DNA of 64,000 bases from [Zimmermannella] faecalis ATCC 13722. GTDB lineage: Bacteria > Actinomycetota > Actinomycetes > Actinomycetales > Microbacteriaceae. The DNA lies in NCBI RefSeq assembly GCF_000381765.1, contig NZ_KB907082.1, positions 88,614-152,613 of the forward strand, written 5' to 3'. The notes under the pieces are model-generated. The model was given only the letters and a program-made list of their open reading frames with translations, was not told the origin of the DNA and did not search any database. Made by a program: the position numbers and the translations under genes. Positions 31,671-39,835 of the stretch are shown in pieces (the stretch's first letter is position 1; the number at the start of each line of letters is the position of its first letter).

Positions 31671-31739
31671 GTGTGTGCCTTTCTCCACGGCGAAAATTCG
31701 ACCTCCTCAGCCTAGTTGACGGGCGGGATCACGGGCTGG

Positions 31740-32219
31740 TTACTTGCCAGACGCCCACCAGACCGCCGCGACCCAGAATCCGAGCAGCAGCCAGGGGCCG
31801 AAGGCGAGCTGCGCATCCCGCCGCCGCGTGCGCACGAGCACAATAAGCGCCGCGAGGCCACCCGAGGCGAAGGCGATCACGAGCCCGAGCGCCGCATTCA
31901 CTGGCCCGACGAGCCCGAGTCCGATCGCGAGCGGCACCGCGAGCTTCACGTCGCCGAGGCCGAGCCCTGCGACCACCGCGAAGAGCCCGAACAGCACGAG
32001 CGCTGCGGCACCCGCCACAACGCCCGCGGTCGGGAAAGACCCGGTCGTCGCCCAGTCGACGACAAGACCCACCAGGCCCGCGATCCAGCCCGGCAGGGTC
32101 CAGACGTTCGGCAGCCGATGCTCGCGCAGATCTGCAGCAACAAGCGGCCCCGTGGCCACGGCGAAGTACGCGATGACGACGACGCTCCCCCACATACGTC
32201 CGAGCGTAGGCGCCCACAC
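31740..32219 (-). CDS. A24-family prepilin peptidase-like membrane protease
   Basis: The 159-residue protein is polytopic. The two catalytic aspartate motifs of type IV prepilin peptidases are visible: LVAADLREHRLPNVWTLPG (D-x-R-x-x-R-L-P-N) and GLGLGDVKLAVPLAIGLGL (G-x-G-D-x-K). It lacks the N-terminal methyltransferase domain, like archaeal and TadV-type enzymes. It would cut pre-pilin leader peptides; no pilin cluster is in the window. ATG at 32195 is an alternative start that fits the first membrane helix better. Confidence 0.9.
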   Translation of the reverse strand: MWAPTLGRMWGSVVVIAYFAVATGPLVAADLREHRLPNVWTLPGWIAGLVGLVVDWATTGSFPTAGVVAGAAALVLFGLFAVVAGLGLGDVKLAVPLAIGLGLVGPVNAALGLVIAFASGGLAALIVLVRTRRRDAQLAFGPWLLLGFWVAAVWWASGK

Positions 32220-32220
32220 G

Positions 32221-32261
32221 AATCGGCCGCCGAGTTGTCCACAGGCACACGGCGGCCGATT
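32221..32261. terminator. Hairpin between phoH2 and the prepilin peptidase gene
   Basis: AATCGGCCGCCG (32221-32232) pairs with CGGCGGCCGATT (32250-32261) around a 17-nt loop. It follows the phoH2 stop (32289, minus strand) and precedes the peptidase gene, so it likely ends the phoH2 transcript. Confidence 0.7.
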
Positions 32262-32288
32262 CGAGTCGTTACGAAGTCGCGGGCCCGG

Positions 32289-33680
32289 CTAGAAGTTGTA
32301 GTCCTCGAGCAGGTCGGTCACGAGCGCCGCGATTTCGCTGCGCTCCGAGCGCGTGAGCGTGATGTGCCCGAACAGCCGGTGCCCCTTCAGCGTCTCGATC
32401 ACCGAGGCGATGCCGTCGTGACGCCCGACCCGCAGGTTGTCGCGCTGAGCGACGTCGTGGGTGAGCACGACCTTCGAGTTCTGTCCGATGCGCGAGAGCA
32501 TCGTGAGCAGCACGTTGCGCTCGAGCGACTGCGCCTCGTCGACGATCACGAACGCGTCGTGCAGCGACCGGCCTCGGATGTGCGTGAGCGGGAGGACCTC
32601 AAGCATGTTGCGACCGATCACCTCGTCGATGACGTTGTCCGACACGATCGAAGACAGCGCGTCGTAGACCGCCTGCCCCCACGGGCTCATCTTCTCGTCG
32701 GCGTCACCCGGCAGGTAGCCGAGCTCCTGCCCGCCCACCGCGTAGAGCGGACGGAAAACCATGATCTTGCGCTGCAGCTGCCGCTCGAGCACGTGCTCAA
32801 GCCCCGCCGCGAGCGCGAGCGCCGACTTCCCGGTGCCCGCCCGACCGCCAAGCGAGACGATGCCGACCGTCGGGTCCATGAGCAGGTCCATCGCGAGCCG
32901 CTGCTCGGCCGAGCGGCCGTGCAGGCCGAACACGTCGCGGTCGCCGCGCACGAGGCGCACCTTGCCGGGTTCGACGACGCGGCCGAGGGCCGAACCGCGC
33001 TCGGAGCTGATCACGAGCGAGGTGTTCACCGGGTGCGCCGCGACCTCGTCGGTCTCGAGTTCCTCGGCGTCGTAGAGGGTGCCCATGTCGTCGGCGCCGA
33101 GGGCAAGCTGCCCAAGCCCCGTGTAGCCGGTGTCGCGCGCGAGCTCGTGCCGGTACTCGTCCGCCGCCATGCCGATTGCGGAGGCCTTGACGCGCATCGG
33201 GGTGTCCTTTGACACGACCGTGACGTGCGCGCCCTCGGAGGCGAGGTTCGCCGCGACCGCGAGGATGCGCGTGTCGTTGTCGCCCTGCTGCATGCCGCTC
33301 GGGAGGATCTGCTGATTCGAGTGGTTCAGCTCGACGCGGATCGTGCCGCCCTGCTCGCCGACCGGCATCGGCAGGTCGAGCCGCCCATACTCAACGCGAA
33401 GCTTGTCGAGCAGTCGCAGCGACTGGCGGGCGAAGTAGCCGATCTCGGGGTCGTGGCGCTTCTTCTCGAGCTCGGTGACGACGACGATCGGAATCACGAC
33501 CTCGTGCTCCTCGAAGCGGAACATCGCGCGCGGGTCGCTGAGCAAGACCGAGGTGTCGAGCACGTAGGTGCGCACCGCGACCCGATCGCCCGTCTCACCC
33601 CCGCCCTGCGGCTCGCGCTGCGCATCCGTTGCCGCTGCGTTCGTGTCGTCGAGGTGTTCGGGAATGGTGGTGCTGGTCAC
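32289..33680 (-). CDS. phoH2: PhoH2: PIN RNase fused to PhoH ATPase/helicase
   Basis: From GTG at 33680 (GAGGAGC upstream) the 463-residue protein has an N-terminal PIN domain ([63 protein letters not shown]) and a C-terminal PhoH ATPase: Walker [15 protein letters not shown], Walker [10 protein letters not shown], then [20 protein letters not shown]. PhoH2 proteins unwind and cleave RNA. In mycobacteria a small upstream antitoxin ORF accompanies phoH2; only a weak candidate ORF (start 33792) is seen here. Confidence 0.95.
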   Translation of the reverse strand: MTSTTIPEHLDDTNAAATDAQREPQGGGETGDRVAVRTYVLDTSVLLSDPRAMFRFEEHEVVIPIVVVTELEKKRHDPEIGYFARQSLRLLDKLRVEYGRLDLPMPVGEQGGTIRVELNHSNQQILPSGMQQGDNDTRILAVAANLASEGAHVTVVSKDTPMRVKASAIGMAADEYRHELARDTGYTGLGQLALGADDMGTLYDAEELETDEVAAHPVNTSLVISSERGSALGRVVEPGKVRLVRGDRDVFGLHGRSAEQRLAMDLLMDPTVGIVSLGGRAGTGKSALALAAGLEHVLERQLQRKIMVFRPLYAVGGQELGYLPGDADEKMSPWGQAVYDALSSIVSDNVIDEVIGRNMLEVLPLTHIRGRSLHDAFVIVDEAQSLERNVLLTMLSRIGQNSKVVLTHDVAQRDNLRVGRHDGIASVIETLKGHRLFGHITLTRSERSEIAALVTDLLEDYNF

Positions 33681-33756
33681 GGAATTCGCTCCTCGCCGAG
33701 CGGGTGCTCGTTGCTGGTGCGAAACGGCCACGGGGGTTACGACGCGAACTTATGTG

Positions 33757-33808
33757 GCCGCCTCGATCAGGACGCATACCTGATACCTGCAACCTACGCC
33801 GAGGCGGC
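33757..33808 (-). promoter_or_regulatory. Nested stem-loop in the 5' region of phoH2
   Basis: The 306 bp upstream of phoH2 (33681-33986) contain no convincing gene. Within it GCCGCCTCG (33757-33765) pairs with CGAGGCGGC (33800-33808), and directly inside ATCAGG (33766-33771) pairs with CCTGAT (33779-33784). The result is a stacked, bulged hairpin about 77 nt before the phoH2 start. It could be a structured mRNA leader or a regulatory site. Confidence 0.4.
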
Positions 33809-33961
33809 TCGACAACGCGGTAGCCGAGGGCAGTTCTTCGAGGTCATTGCCGGTTCGTCACCGGAAGTTCATCTGCGGCGTTACTGGTGTGACGCAAGTG
33901 ACGGATGTTGTGCTCACGACGGCAAAACCATCACCAAAGTTGCAACCCGCGCTTGAGGGTT

Positions 33962-33985
33962 CCGGCGTGTCGGCCGACACGCCGG
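33962..33985. terminator. 24-bp perfect palindrome after the prenyl synthase gene
   Basis: Positions 33962-33985 are fully self-complementary (CCGGCGTGTCGG and its complement). The element abuts the stop of the minus-strand prenyl synthase gene at 33987. A transcript would form a tight hairpin, so a terminator is the simplest reading; there is no U-tract. Confidence 0.5.
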
Positions 33986-33986
33986 C

Positions 33987-34775
33987 CTATTTGCCGTAGC
34001 GGCGCTCGCGCTTCGCGAAGTCGCGCAGGGCGCGGAGGAAATCGATCTCGCGCAGGTCGGGACCGAGCGCCTCGACGAAGTAAAACTCGGAGTGCGCGGC
34101 CTGCCAGAGCATGAAGTCACTGAGCCGCTGCTCCCCCGACGTGCGAATCATGAGGTCGGGGTCGGGTTGACCACCGGTGTAGAGGTGTTCGCCGATCATC
34201 TCGGGCGTGAGGATGTCGGCGAGCTCCTGGATGCTCCCGCCCGAGTCGGCGTGCCCCTGCACGATCGAGCGCATCGCCTCGACGATCTCGTTGCGCCCGC
34301 CGTAGCCGATTGCGAGGTTGACGTGCGGCCCGCGCGCCTCGCGCGTCGACGCCTCGACCCGCTCGAGCGTCGATGCGAGTTCGGGGGCGAGCCCCTCGGT
34401 CGACCCGACGTGCTGCACTTGGAATCGCCCGGCCTCGGCGATCTCGTCGGCGAGCAGGCCGATGATCACCATGAGTTCGCGCAGCTCGTCGGGCGAGCGG
34501 CTCGTGAGGTTGTCGCGCGAAAGCAGGTAGAGCGTGACGGTGCCGACATGGGCACGGTCGCACCACCGCAGAAACTCGATCATCTTTGCGGCGCCGGCGC
34601 GGTGCCCCGCGGCGGCGTCCTCGAGTCCGAGCTGCTTCGCCCAGCGCCGATTCCCGTCGATGATCATCGCGAGGTGATTCGGGCGGGTTTGCGTGCGCTG
34701 CAGGGAGTTCCACAGCCGACGCGCGTACAGCCGATACAGGAAGGCTGGGATGCGCACGACGGTTTTGCGATTCAC
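33987..34775 (-). CDS. uppS: cis-Prenyltransferase (UppS family; Rv1086-like)
   Basis: From GTG at 34775 the 262-residue protein has the conserved series HLAMIIDGNRRWAKQLGLEDAAAGHRAGAAKMIEFLRWC (catalytic Asp in DGN), LTSRSPDEL, LAIGYGGRNEIVEAM and DLMIRTSGEQRLSDFMLWQAAHSEFYFVEALGPDLREIDFLRAL. It makes Z-prenyl diphosphates for cell-wall lipid carriers. By position beside hemolysin III and mca it corresponds to the short-chain E,Z-farnesyl diphosphate synthase of mycobacteria; product length is inferred only from synteny. Confidence 0.93.
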   Translation of the reverse strand: MNRKTVVRIPAFLYRLYARRLWNSLQRTQTRPNHLAMIIDGNRRWAKQLGLEDAAAGHRAGAAKMIEFLRWCDRAHVGTVTLYLLSRDNLTSRSPDELRELMVIIGLLADEIAEAGRFQVQHVGSTEGLAPELASTLERVEASTREARGPHVNLAIGYGGRNEIVEAMRSIVQGHADSGGSIQELADILTPEMIGEHLYTGGQPDPDLMIRTSGEQRLSDFMLWQAAHSEFYFVEALGPDLREIDFLRALRDFAKRERRYGK

Positions 34776-34814
34776 ACCCGTCAATCTAGTGCACCGCGTA
34801 CGATCGGGAGCGTG

Positions 34815-35537
34815 ATGAAGACGAGTGATCGACGCGCCGCGACACGGCCCGACTCCCCCGCGACGACGGGCGAGGCGGGCACAACGTCGTACCTCGCGGT
34901 CGCCCGACCGCTCCTGCGCGGCTGGCTGCACACGGGCGCTGCGCCCCTCGCGCTCGTGCTCGGCACCCTACTGTTCCCGTTCGTACACAGCGCGCGAGGC
35001 GTCGCCGCGGTGACCGTGTTCACGCTGTGCTCGATCATCCTGTTCGGGATGTCGGCGCTGTACCACCGCTTCGACTGGAAGCCGCGCACGAAGGCGCTCC
35101 TGCGCCGCTTCGACCACGCAAACATCTTCTTGCTCATCGCCGGCACCTATACGCCGCTCGCGCTACTCGCCCTCCCGCCGCAGAAGGGCTGGATCCTGCT
35201 CGCGCTCGTGTGGACGGTCGCCGTCATCGGCATCGTCTTCAACGTCGCCTGGATCACGGCACCGCGCTGGCTCACGACCGCCCTCTATCTCGCCACCGGC
35301 TGGATCGCGATGATGTACATCGTCGACCTCGTGCACGCCTCGGTCGGCATGATGGTGCTCGTGCTCGTCGGCGGGCTCATCTACACGGCGGGCGCCGTCG
35401 TCTACGCGCTCAAGCGGCCGAACATCTGGCCGAACACGTTCGGGTTCCACGAGGTGTTCCACGCCGCCACGGTCGCCGCGTGGGTGTGCCACTGGGCCGC
35501 GATCCTGCTCATCGTGCTCGACCCGGTCACGGGCTAA
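34815..35537 (+). CDS. trhA: Hemolysin III family membrane protein (TrhA/PAQR-like)
   Basis: From ATG at 34815 the 240-residue protein has seven transmembrane helices and the family's conserved polar residues: GMSALYHRFDW (S-x3-H), RRFDHANIFLLIAGTYTPLAL (D-H), and FGFHEVFHAATVAAWVCHWAAI (H-x3-H). These residues form the putative metal site of PAQR/HlyIII proteins; members affect membrane energetics. It is divergent from uppS with 39 bp between starts. Confidence 0.93.
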   Translation: MKTSDRRAATRPDSPATTGEAGTTSYLAVARPLLRGWLHTGAAPLALVLGTLLFPFVHSARGVAAVTVFTLCSIILFGMSALYHRFDWKPRTKALLRRFDHANIFLLIAGTYTPLALLALPPQKGWILLALVWTVAVIGIVFNVAWITAPRWLTTALYLATGWIAMMYIVDLVHASVGMMVLVLVGGLIYTAGAVVYALKRPNIWPNTFGFHEVFHAATVAAWVCHWAAILLIVLDPVTG

Positions 35538-35563
35538 CCTCGCCTGACCGGGCGCAGGCGGCG

Positions 35564-37396
35564 CTACTTGCGGTCGTAGATCTCCTCGAGCGACTCCGCA
35601 AAGTGTTCGAGCACAACGCGCCGCACGAGCTTCGTCGAGGCCGAGACCTCCCCGCGATCCTCGCTGAAGGCGCGGGGCACGATCACGAACTTGCGAATCG
35701 ACTCGGCCCGCGACACGTGTTCGTTTGCGCGATCGACGGCCGACTGCAGCGACTCGAGCACGGCCGGATGCGTGCGGGCCTCCGCGAGCGTCAGCTCGCC
35801 AAGGTCGTGGTTGCGCAGCCACCCGGGCAGCATCGACTCGTCGAGCGAGATGAGCGCGCCGATGAACGGGCGGCCGTCGCCGACGACCATGATCTCGCCA
35901 ATGAGCGGATGCGACCGCAGGTCGTTCTCGAGCACGGCCGGCTGCACGTTCTTGCCGCCCGACGTGACGAGAATCTCCTTCTTTCGCCCTGAGATGCGCA
36001 GGTAGCCGTCGGCGTCGATCTCCCCGAGGTCGCCCGTGTGGAACCAACCATCGGCATCGACCGATTCGGCCGTCGCGTCGGGACGGCCTCGGTAGCCACG
36101 GAACAGGCTCGGCCCCTTGATGAGTACCTCGCCGTCGTCGGCGATCGCGAGCGACATGCCCGGATACGGCGCCCCGACCGTGCCGATCTTGCTGCGCCCC
36201 GGTCGGTTGACGCTCGCCGGAGCGGTCGTCTCGGTGGCCCCGTAGCCCTCCATGATCATGACGCCGAGGCCGCGATAGAAGTGCGCGTGCCGGGTCGACA
36301 GCGCGGCGCCGCCCGAGATTGCGAACTCGACGTGGCCGCCCATGACCTCGCGCACCTTCGCGAGTACGAGCCGATCGGCGACGGCGTGCCGGGCGCGGAG
36401 CCCGAGGCCGGGACCGCCCTTCGCCTCAAGCGCCTCGGAATAGCACACGGCCGTGTTCACTGCCCAGCGGAAGAGCCGCAGCTTCGCGCCCGAGCCCGCC
36501 TTCGCATCCGCCGCGTTGTAGACCGTCTCGAACACCCGCGGCACGGCGATGAGCCACGTCGGTTTGAATGCCTGAAGGTCGTCGACGAGCCGCTTCGTGT
36601 CCGGCGCGTAGCCGAGCACCGAGCCGGAGTGCACGCAGAGGAACTGTGCGAAGCGCCCGTAGACGTGCGCGAGCGGCAGGAACAGCAGCGTGCGCTTCGC
36701 TGCACCGTCGTCGCCGGACGTCACGACGTGGCCAAGGCCCGGGTCGAGCACGCCGTTCACGACGTGGGCGAGCCAGTTGCGGTGAGTGAGCGCGACGCCC
36801 TTCGGGCGGCCGATCGTGCCAGAGGTGTAGACGATCGACGCGACGTCGTCGATGCGCACGCCGTCGGTGAGCTCGGCGAGCCGGTCGTCGTCGATCTCGG
36901 CGTCGGCGCCCCGCTGCGCGAGCGTGTCGAGATCGCCGCAGTCGATGACGTAGACGCGCTCGAGCCCCGTGCGCTCGCGAATCTGCTCGGCAAGCGCCGC
37001 GTGTTCCTCGGTCTCGACAATGAGGGTCGCGATGTTCGAGTCGGAGCAGATCCACTCGAGCTGCTCCGCCGACGAGGTGTGATACACCGGCACGACGACG
37101 CCGCCGACGCCATACACGGCGAAGTCGGCGACGGTCCAGTCGTAGCGGGTGCCGGCCATGATGCCGACCGTGTCGCCCGTTGTGACGCCGGCCGCCGCGA
37201 GCCCGCGGGCGACGGCGCGCGCGTCATCGACGAGCTGACCGACGGTGATCGCCTCGAAGTCACCCTCGCGGCGATGCTCGCCGAACACCGAGTCGCGCCC
37301 GCGCGCCGCGCGCCGCTCGAGCATCCCGAGCAGCGTGTCGGTCTCGGCGAACTCGCCGAGCCCCTCGCTTTCGACGGTGTTCGTGATCGCGGTCAC
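35564..37396 (-). CDS. Long-chain acyl-CoA ligase / AMP-dependent synthetase
   Basis: The 610-residue protein carries the ANL core motifs: VASIVYTSGTIGRPKGVALTHRNW (P-loop), GYGATETTAPASVNRPGRSKIGTVG, GWFHTGDLGEIDADGYLRISGRKKEILVTSGGKNV and the final catalytic-Lys region ASTKLVRRVVLEHF. The long form (~600 aa) fits FadD15-type long-chain fatty acyl-CoA synthetases. It activates fatty acids to acyl-CoA through acyl-AMP. It ends the mca operon: its ATG overlaps the stop of the small membrane protein gene. Confidence 0.92.
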   Translation of the reverse strand: MTAITNTVESEGLGEFAETDTLLGMLERRAARGRDSVFGEHRREGDFEAITVGQLVDDARAVARGLAAAGVTTGDTVGIMAGTRYDWTVADFAVYGVGGVVVPVYHTSSAEQLEWICSDSNIATLIVETEEHAALAEQIRERTGLERVYVIDCGDLDTLAQRGADAEIDDDRLAELTDGVRIDDVASIVYTSGTIGRPKGVALTHRNWLAHVVNGVLDPGLGHVVTSGDDGAAKRTLLFLPLAHVYGRFAQFLCVHSGSVLGYAPDTKRLVDDLQAFKPTWLIAVPRVFETVYNAADAKAGSGAKLRLFRWAVNTAVCYSEALEAKGGPGLGLRARHAVADRLVLAKVREVMGGHVEFAISGGAALSTRHAHFYRGLGVMIMEGYGATETTAPASVNRPGRSKIGTVGAPYPGMSLAIADDGEVLIKGPSLFRGYRGRPDATAESVDADGWFHTGDLGEIDADGYLRISGRKKEILVTSGGKNVQPAVLENDLRSHPLIGEIMVVGDGRPFIGALISLDESMLPGWLRNHDLGELTLAEARTHPAVLESLQSAVDRANEHVSRAESIRKFVIVPRAFSEDRGEVSASTKLVRRVVLEHFAESLEEIYDRK

Positions 37397-37743
37397 GAGC
37401 GCGGCTCCCCCGCGTCGGGCGAAGGATCGTCGTGGCTCGGCTCGTCTGGCCCGGGCGTCGCGTCAGGCTGTTCGGGGCGGGCGCGCTCAGCCGCCCGCGC
37501 GGCGTCCTCTTCAGCCGCCTCGCGTTCGAGCTGCTCGCGGATGTCATAGCGAGCGTTCGCGCGCGCCGAGCGACGCATGAGGCTCATCGCGAGCAGGCCG
37601 ACGGCGAGCATGAGCAGCATCGTCGCGAAGAACCCGATGGGCCCCGGCGTCACGTCGACGGGGTCAAACGGCAGGTCGGTCGGCGACGGGCTCGGCGATG
37701 GTGTCGCCACGGCGGCGAGCAGGTTCGGCAGGTGGAGGGTCAT
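37393..37743 (-). CDS. Small single-pass membrane protein in the mca operon
   Basis: The 116-residue protein has a Pro/Ser-rich N-terminus (TPSPSPSPTD), one or one-and-a-half transmembrane helices (PIGFFATMLLMLAVGLLAMSLM), a basic stop-transfer stretch (RRSARANARYD) and an acidic, Pro-rich cytoplasmic tail. It overlaps both neighbours (mca and the acyl-CoA ligase) by 4 bp. A small protein in the same position is found next to mca in mycobacteria. Function unknown. Confidence 0.8.
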   Translation of the reverse strand: MTLHLPNLLAAVATPSPSPSPTDLPFDPVDVTPGPIGFFATMLLMLAVGLLAMSLMRRSARANARYDIREQLEREAAEEDAARAAERARPEQPDATPGPDEPSHDDPSPDAGEPRS

Positions 37744-38645
37744 CGCGCGGGGTGCTCCTGGGAATCTTGGCCGTCGCTCGCGGCAGGGTCGTCGTCGGCG
37801 ATGCCGTTGAAGAGATCGTTCTCAGGCAGCTCGCAGGGTACGCGCGAGGCGACGAGCTCGTAGTCGTCGTACGGATACGCGAGGCGCTCGAGGTCGCGCG
37901 GGTAGCCGAAGAAGAACTCGTTGTCGGGCCCGACCTGGCTCGCGTGCGCGCGAAGGGCTGCGTCGCGCACCTGAAAGTGCTCCTCGATCGAGATCTGGGT
38001 CGTGATGTTCGCCTGGCCCTCCATGAGCCGCGCGAGCATCGCCTCGACGCGCTCGGTGAGGTGCACCTCGGGGTGGTCTTTCAGCAGTTCGGCCATCGAC
38101 TTCGCGCGCTGCTGGTTCATCGTGCGGTCGTAGTAGAGCTTGAGCGGCGCCCAGGGCTCGCCGAGCTCGGCGTACCGGTCTTCGCCCGCGAGCTGCCACG
38201 CGAGCATCGTCACCTCGTGGGTGCGAATGTGGTCGGGATGCGGGTAGCCGCCGTTCTCGTCGTACGTCACGAGCACGTGCGGGCGGAACTCGCGAATGAG
38301 GCGCAGCAGCGGTCGCACGCTCACCTCGAGGGGGATGCGCGCGAACACGCCGGGCTCGAGCCGGCCGTCTTCGGGCATGTCGGAGTCGCGATACCCGAGC
38401 CACCGGTGCTCGACGCCGAGCACCCGCTGCGCCTCGGACATCTCGAGGCGACGCAGGCCCGGAAGGTCGCGCTCGGCATGCGAGCGCGCGTGCACGGCAG
38501 TGTTGAGGATGCTCCCGGCCTCCCCACCCGTGCAGCTCACGATCATGACCTCGGCGCCGCCGTGCACGTACGCGGCGTAGGTCGCCGCACCCTTTGACGA
38601 CTCGTCGTCGGGGTGGGCGTGGACGGCAAGCAACCGAAGCGACAC
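37740..38645 (-). CDS. mca: Mycothiol S-conjugate amidase
   Basis: The 301-residue protein is a LmbE-type zinc amidase: RLLAVHAHPDDESSKGAATYAAYVHGGAEVMIVSCTGGEAG (zinc ligands HPDDE) and YDENGGYPHPDHIRTHEVTMLAWQLAGE (HPDH). It cleaves mycothiol-toxin conjugates, releasing mercapturic acids for export, and thus marks a mycothiol-producing actinobacterium. MshB is a paralogue, but length and the NGGYPHPDH context fit Mca. First gene of a three-gene minus-strand operon. Confidence 0.94.
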   Translation of the reverse strand: MSLRLLAVHAHPDDESSKGAATYAAYVHGGAEVMIVSCTGGEAGSILNTAVHARSHAERDLPGLRRLEMSEAQRVLGVEHRWLGYRDSDMPEDGRLEPGVFARIPLEVSVRPLLRLIREFRPHVLVTYDENGGYPHPDHIRTHEVTMLAWQLAGEDRYAELGEPWAPLKLYYDRTMNQQRAKSMAELLKDHPEVHLTERVEAMLARLMEGQANITTQISIEEHFQVRDAALRAHASQVGPDNEFFFGYPRDLERLAYPYDDYELVASRVPCELPENDLFNGIADDDPAASDGQDSQEHPAR

Positions 38646-38719
38646 GGCAAAACTCCTGATTCCGGTGCGACATCGTGCCGGCGGTAGGCTGGCACCAAAG
38701 GGAAATCTTATCGCGGGGA

Positions 38720-39127
38720 ATGGGCAGCGTGACCGATCTCGACACCAGGTACGGGCGAACCCGCACCCAGCGCCGTTCGCCGCGGTGGCTGTGGGGTGGC
38801 CTGTTCGGCGTCCTCGTCGCCGGCGTCATCGCGTTCTGGGGCTTCTCGCAGCTCAATGCCGCCGCGACGATCGAGGCGCAGACCGGTGGGTTCACGGTGG
38901 CGTCTGACAGCGAGGTCTCGGTAACGGCGCGGGTCTCGGTGCAGCCGGGCACGCCGGTCGCCTGCGCCCTCGAAGCGACGAACACGACCCAGACGGTCGT
39001 CGGCTACAAGGTGGTCGAGCTCGAGGCCGCCACCGAGCAGCACCGAACAGTGCACGTCACGCTTCGCACGACGGGGCCTGCTGTAGGGGCCGCGGTCGCC
39101 GAATGCTGGGTACTCGACGGCGAGTAG
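38720..39127 (+). CDS. DUF4307 membrane-anchored protein
   Basis: From ATG at 38720 (or GTG 38729) the ~135-residue protein starts with TDLDTRYGRTRTQRRSPRWLWG, a single transmembrane helix (GLFGVLVAGVIAFWGFSQL) and an extracytoplasmic beta domain (VSVTARVSVQPGTPVACALEATNTTQTVVGYKVVELEA), the DUF4307 layout. The gene sits between mca and greA, as in mycobacteria. Function unknown; probably envelope-associated. Confidence 0.88.
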   Translation: MGSVTDLDTRYGRTRTQRRSPRWLWGGLFGVLVAGVIAFWGFSQLNAAATIEAQTGGFTVASDSEVSVTARVSVQPGTPVACALEATNTTQTVVGYKVVELEAATEQHRTVHVTLRTTGPAVGAAVAECWVLDGE

Positions 39128-39183
39128 CGCGGGAAAAATCCCTGATCGCTTCGGCGCGCCTGGCCAGACCGCATTTGGACGCG

Positions 39184-39227
39184 CTAGAATAGTCGCTATT
39201 GCAGCAGCCTCGACGCGGTCGAGGCTG
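39184..39227 (+). promoter_or_regulatory. greA promoter -10 and hairpin leader
   Basis: TAGAAT (39184-39189) is a good -10. Fourteen bases later GCAGCCTCGAC (39203-39213) pairs with GTCGAGGCTGC (39217-39227), followed by GTTGTTAT. The hairpin plus U-containing tail lies inside the expected 5' UTR and resembles an intrinsic attenuator. Ribosome site AAGGAG follows at 39240. Confidence 0.6.
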
Positions 39228-39254
39228 CGTTGTTATATCCAAGGAGACTGACCG

Positions 39255-39740
39255 ATGACCACCTCTGAGCCCACCTGGCTGACGCAGGCCGCGTACGACC
39301 GTTACGCCGAGGAACTCGAGTTCCTCACGACGACCCGCCGCGTCGAAATCGCCAAGGAGATTCAGGAAGCCCGCGAAGACGGCGACCTCAAGGAGAACGC
39401 CGGCTACCACGCCGCGAAGGATGAGCAGGGGCAGATCGAGTCGCGCATCGTCGAGCTCGAGGCGCTCCTGAAGTCGGCCGAGGTGCACGAGGCTCCGCAG
39501 GCATCGGGCCGCGTTGAGCTCGGCACCGTCGTGAGCGCCAAGGTGGCGGGCCGCGACCAGCGTTTCCTCTACGCGAGCACCGAGCTGCAGGGCGAGACCG
39601 ACCTGCGCATCTTCTCGCCCGAAAGCCCCATCGGCAAGGTCATTGACGGCCTGAAGATCGGCGAGAAGGCGAGCTACGAGGCGCCGAACGGCCAGCAGGT
39701 CGAGGTCGAGATCACGAACGTCGAGACCTTCGAGTCGTAA
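39255..39740 (+). CDS. greA: Transcription elongation factor GreA
   Basis: The 161-residue protein has the N-terminal coiled coil with the tip acidic residues (IAKEIQEAREDGDLKENAGYHAAKDEQGQIESRIVELEALL) and the C-terminal FKBP-like domain (GRVELGTVVSAKVAG, SPESPIGKVIDGLKIGEKASYEAPNGQQVEVEI). GreA inserts the coiled coil into RNA polymerase and stimulates cleavage of backtracked RNA. It ends at a strong hairpin shared with the convergent ilvA gene. Confidence 0.96.
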   Translation: MTTSEPTWLTQAAYDRYAEELEFLTTTRRVEIAKEIQEAREDGDLKENAGYHAAKDEQGQIESRIVELEALLKSAEVHEAPQASGRVELGTVVSAKVAGRDQRFLYASTELQGETDLRIFSPESPIGKVIDGLKIGEKASYEAPNGQQVEVEITNVETFES

Positions 39741-39773
39741 GGGGCTTCGCGGCCGCACGGCCACAGCAACCGT

Positions 39774-39813
39774 CACAAGGGTGGCGGCGGGTATTCCCGC
39801 CGCCACCCTTGTG
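39774..39813. terminator. Bidirectional terminator between greA and ilvA
   Basis: An 18-bp perfect stem (39774-39791 with 39796-39813) with a TATT loop, running CACAAGGGTGG to CCACCCTTGTG, lies between two convergent genes. Confidence 0.88.
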
Positions 39814-39835
39814 CATGTGGGTGATTGCTCGCTGG

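Noticed and set aside
33595..33792. Small ORF upstream of and overlapping phoH2 as a PhoAT antitoxin
   Set aside because: It overlaps phoH2 by 86 bp instead of a few bases, is Arg-rich like a shadow frame, and has no ribosome site; too weak to call.
36038..37549. 503-codon frame opposite the acyl-CoA ligase
   Set aside because: Antisense composition only; the ligase motifs on the other strand are unambiguous.
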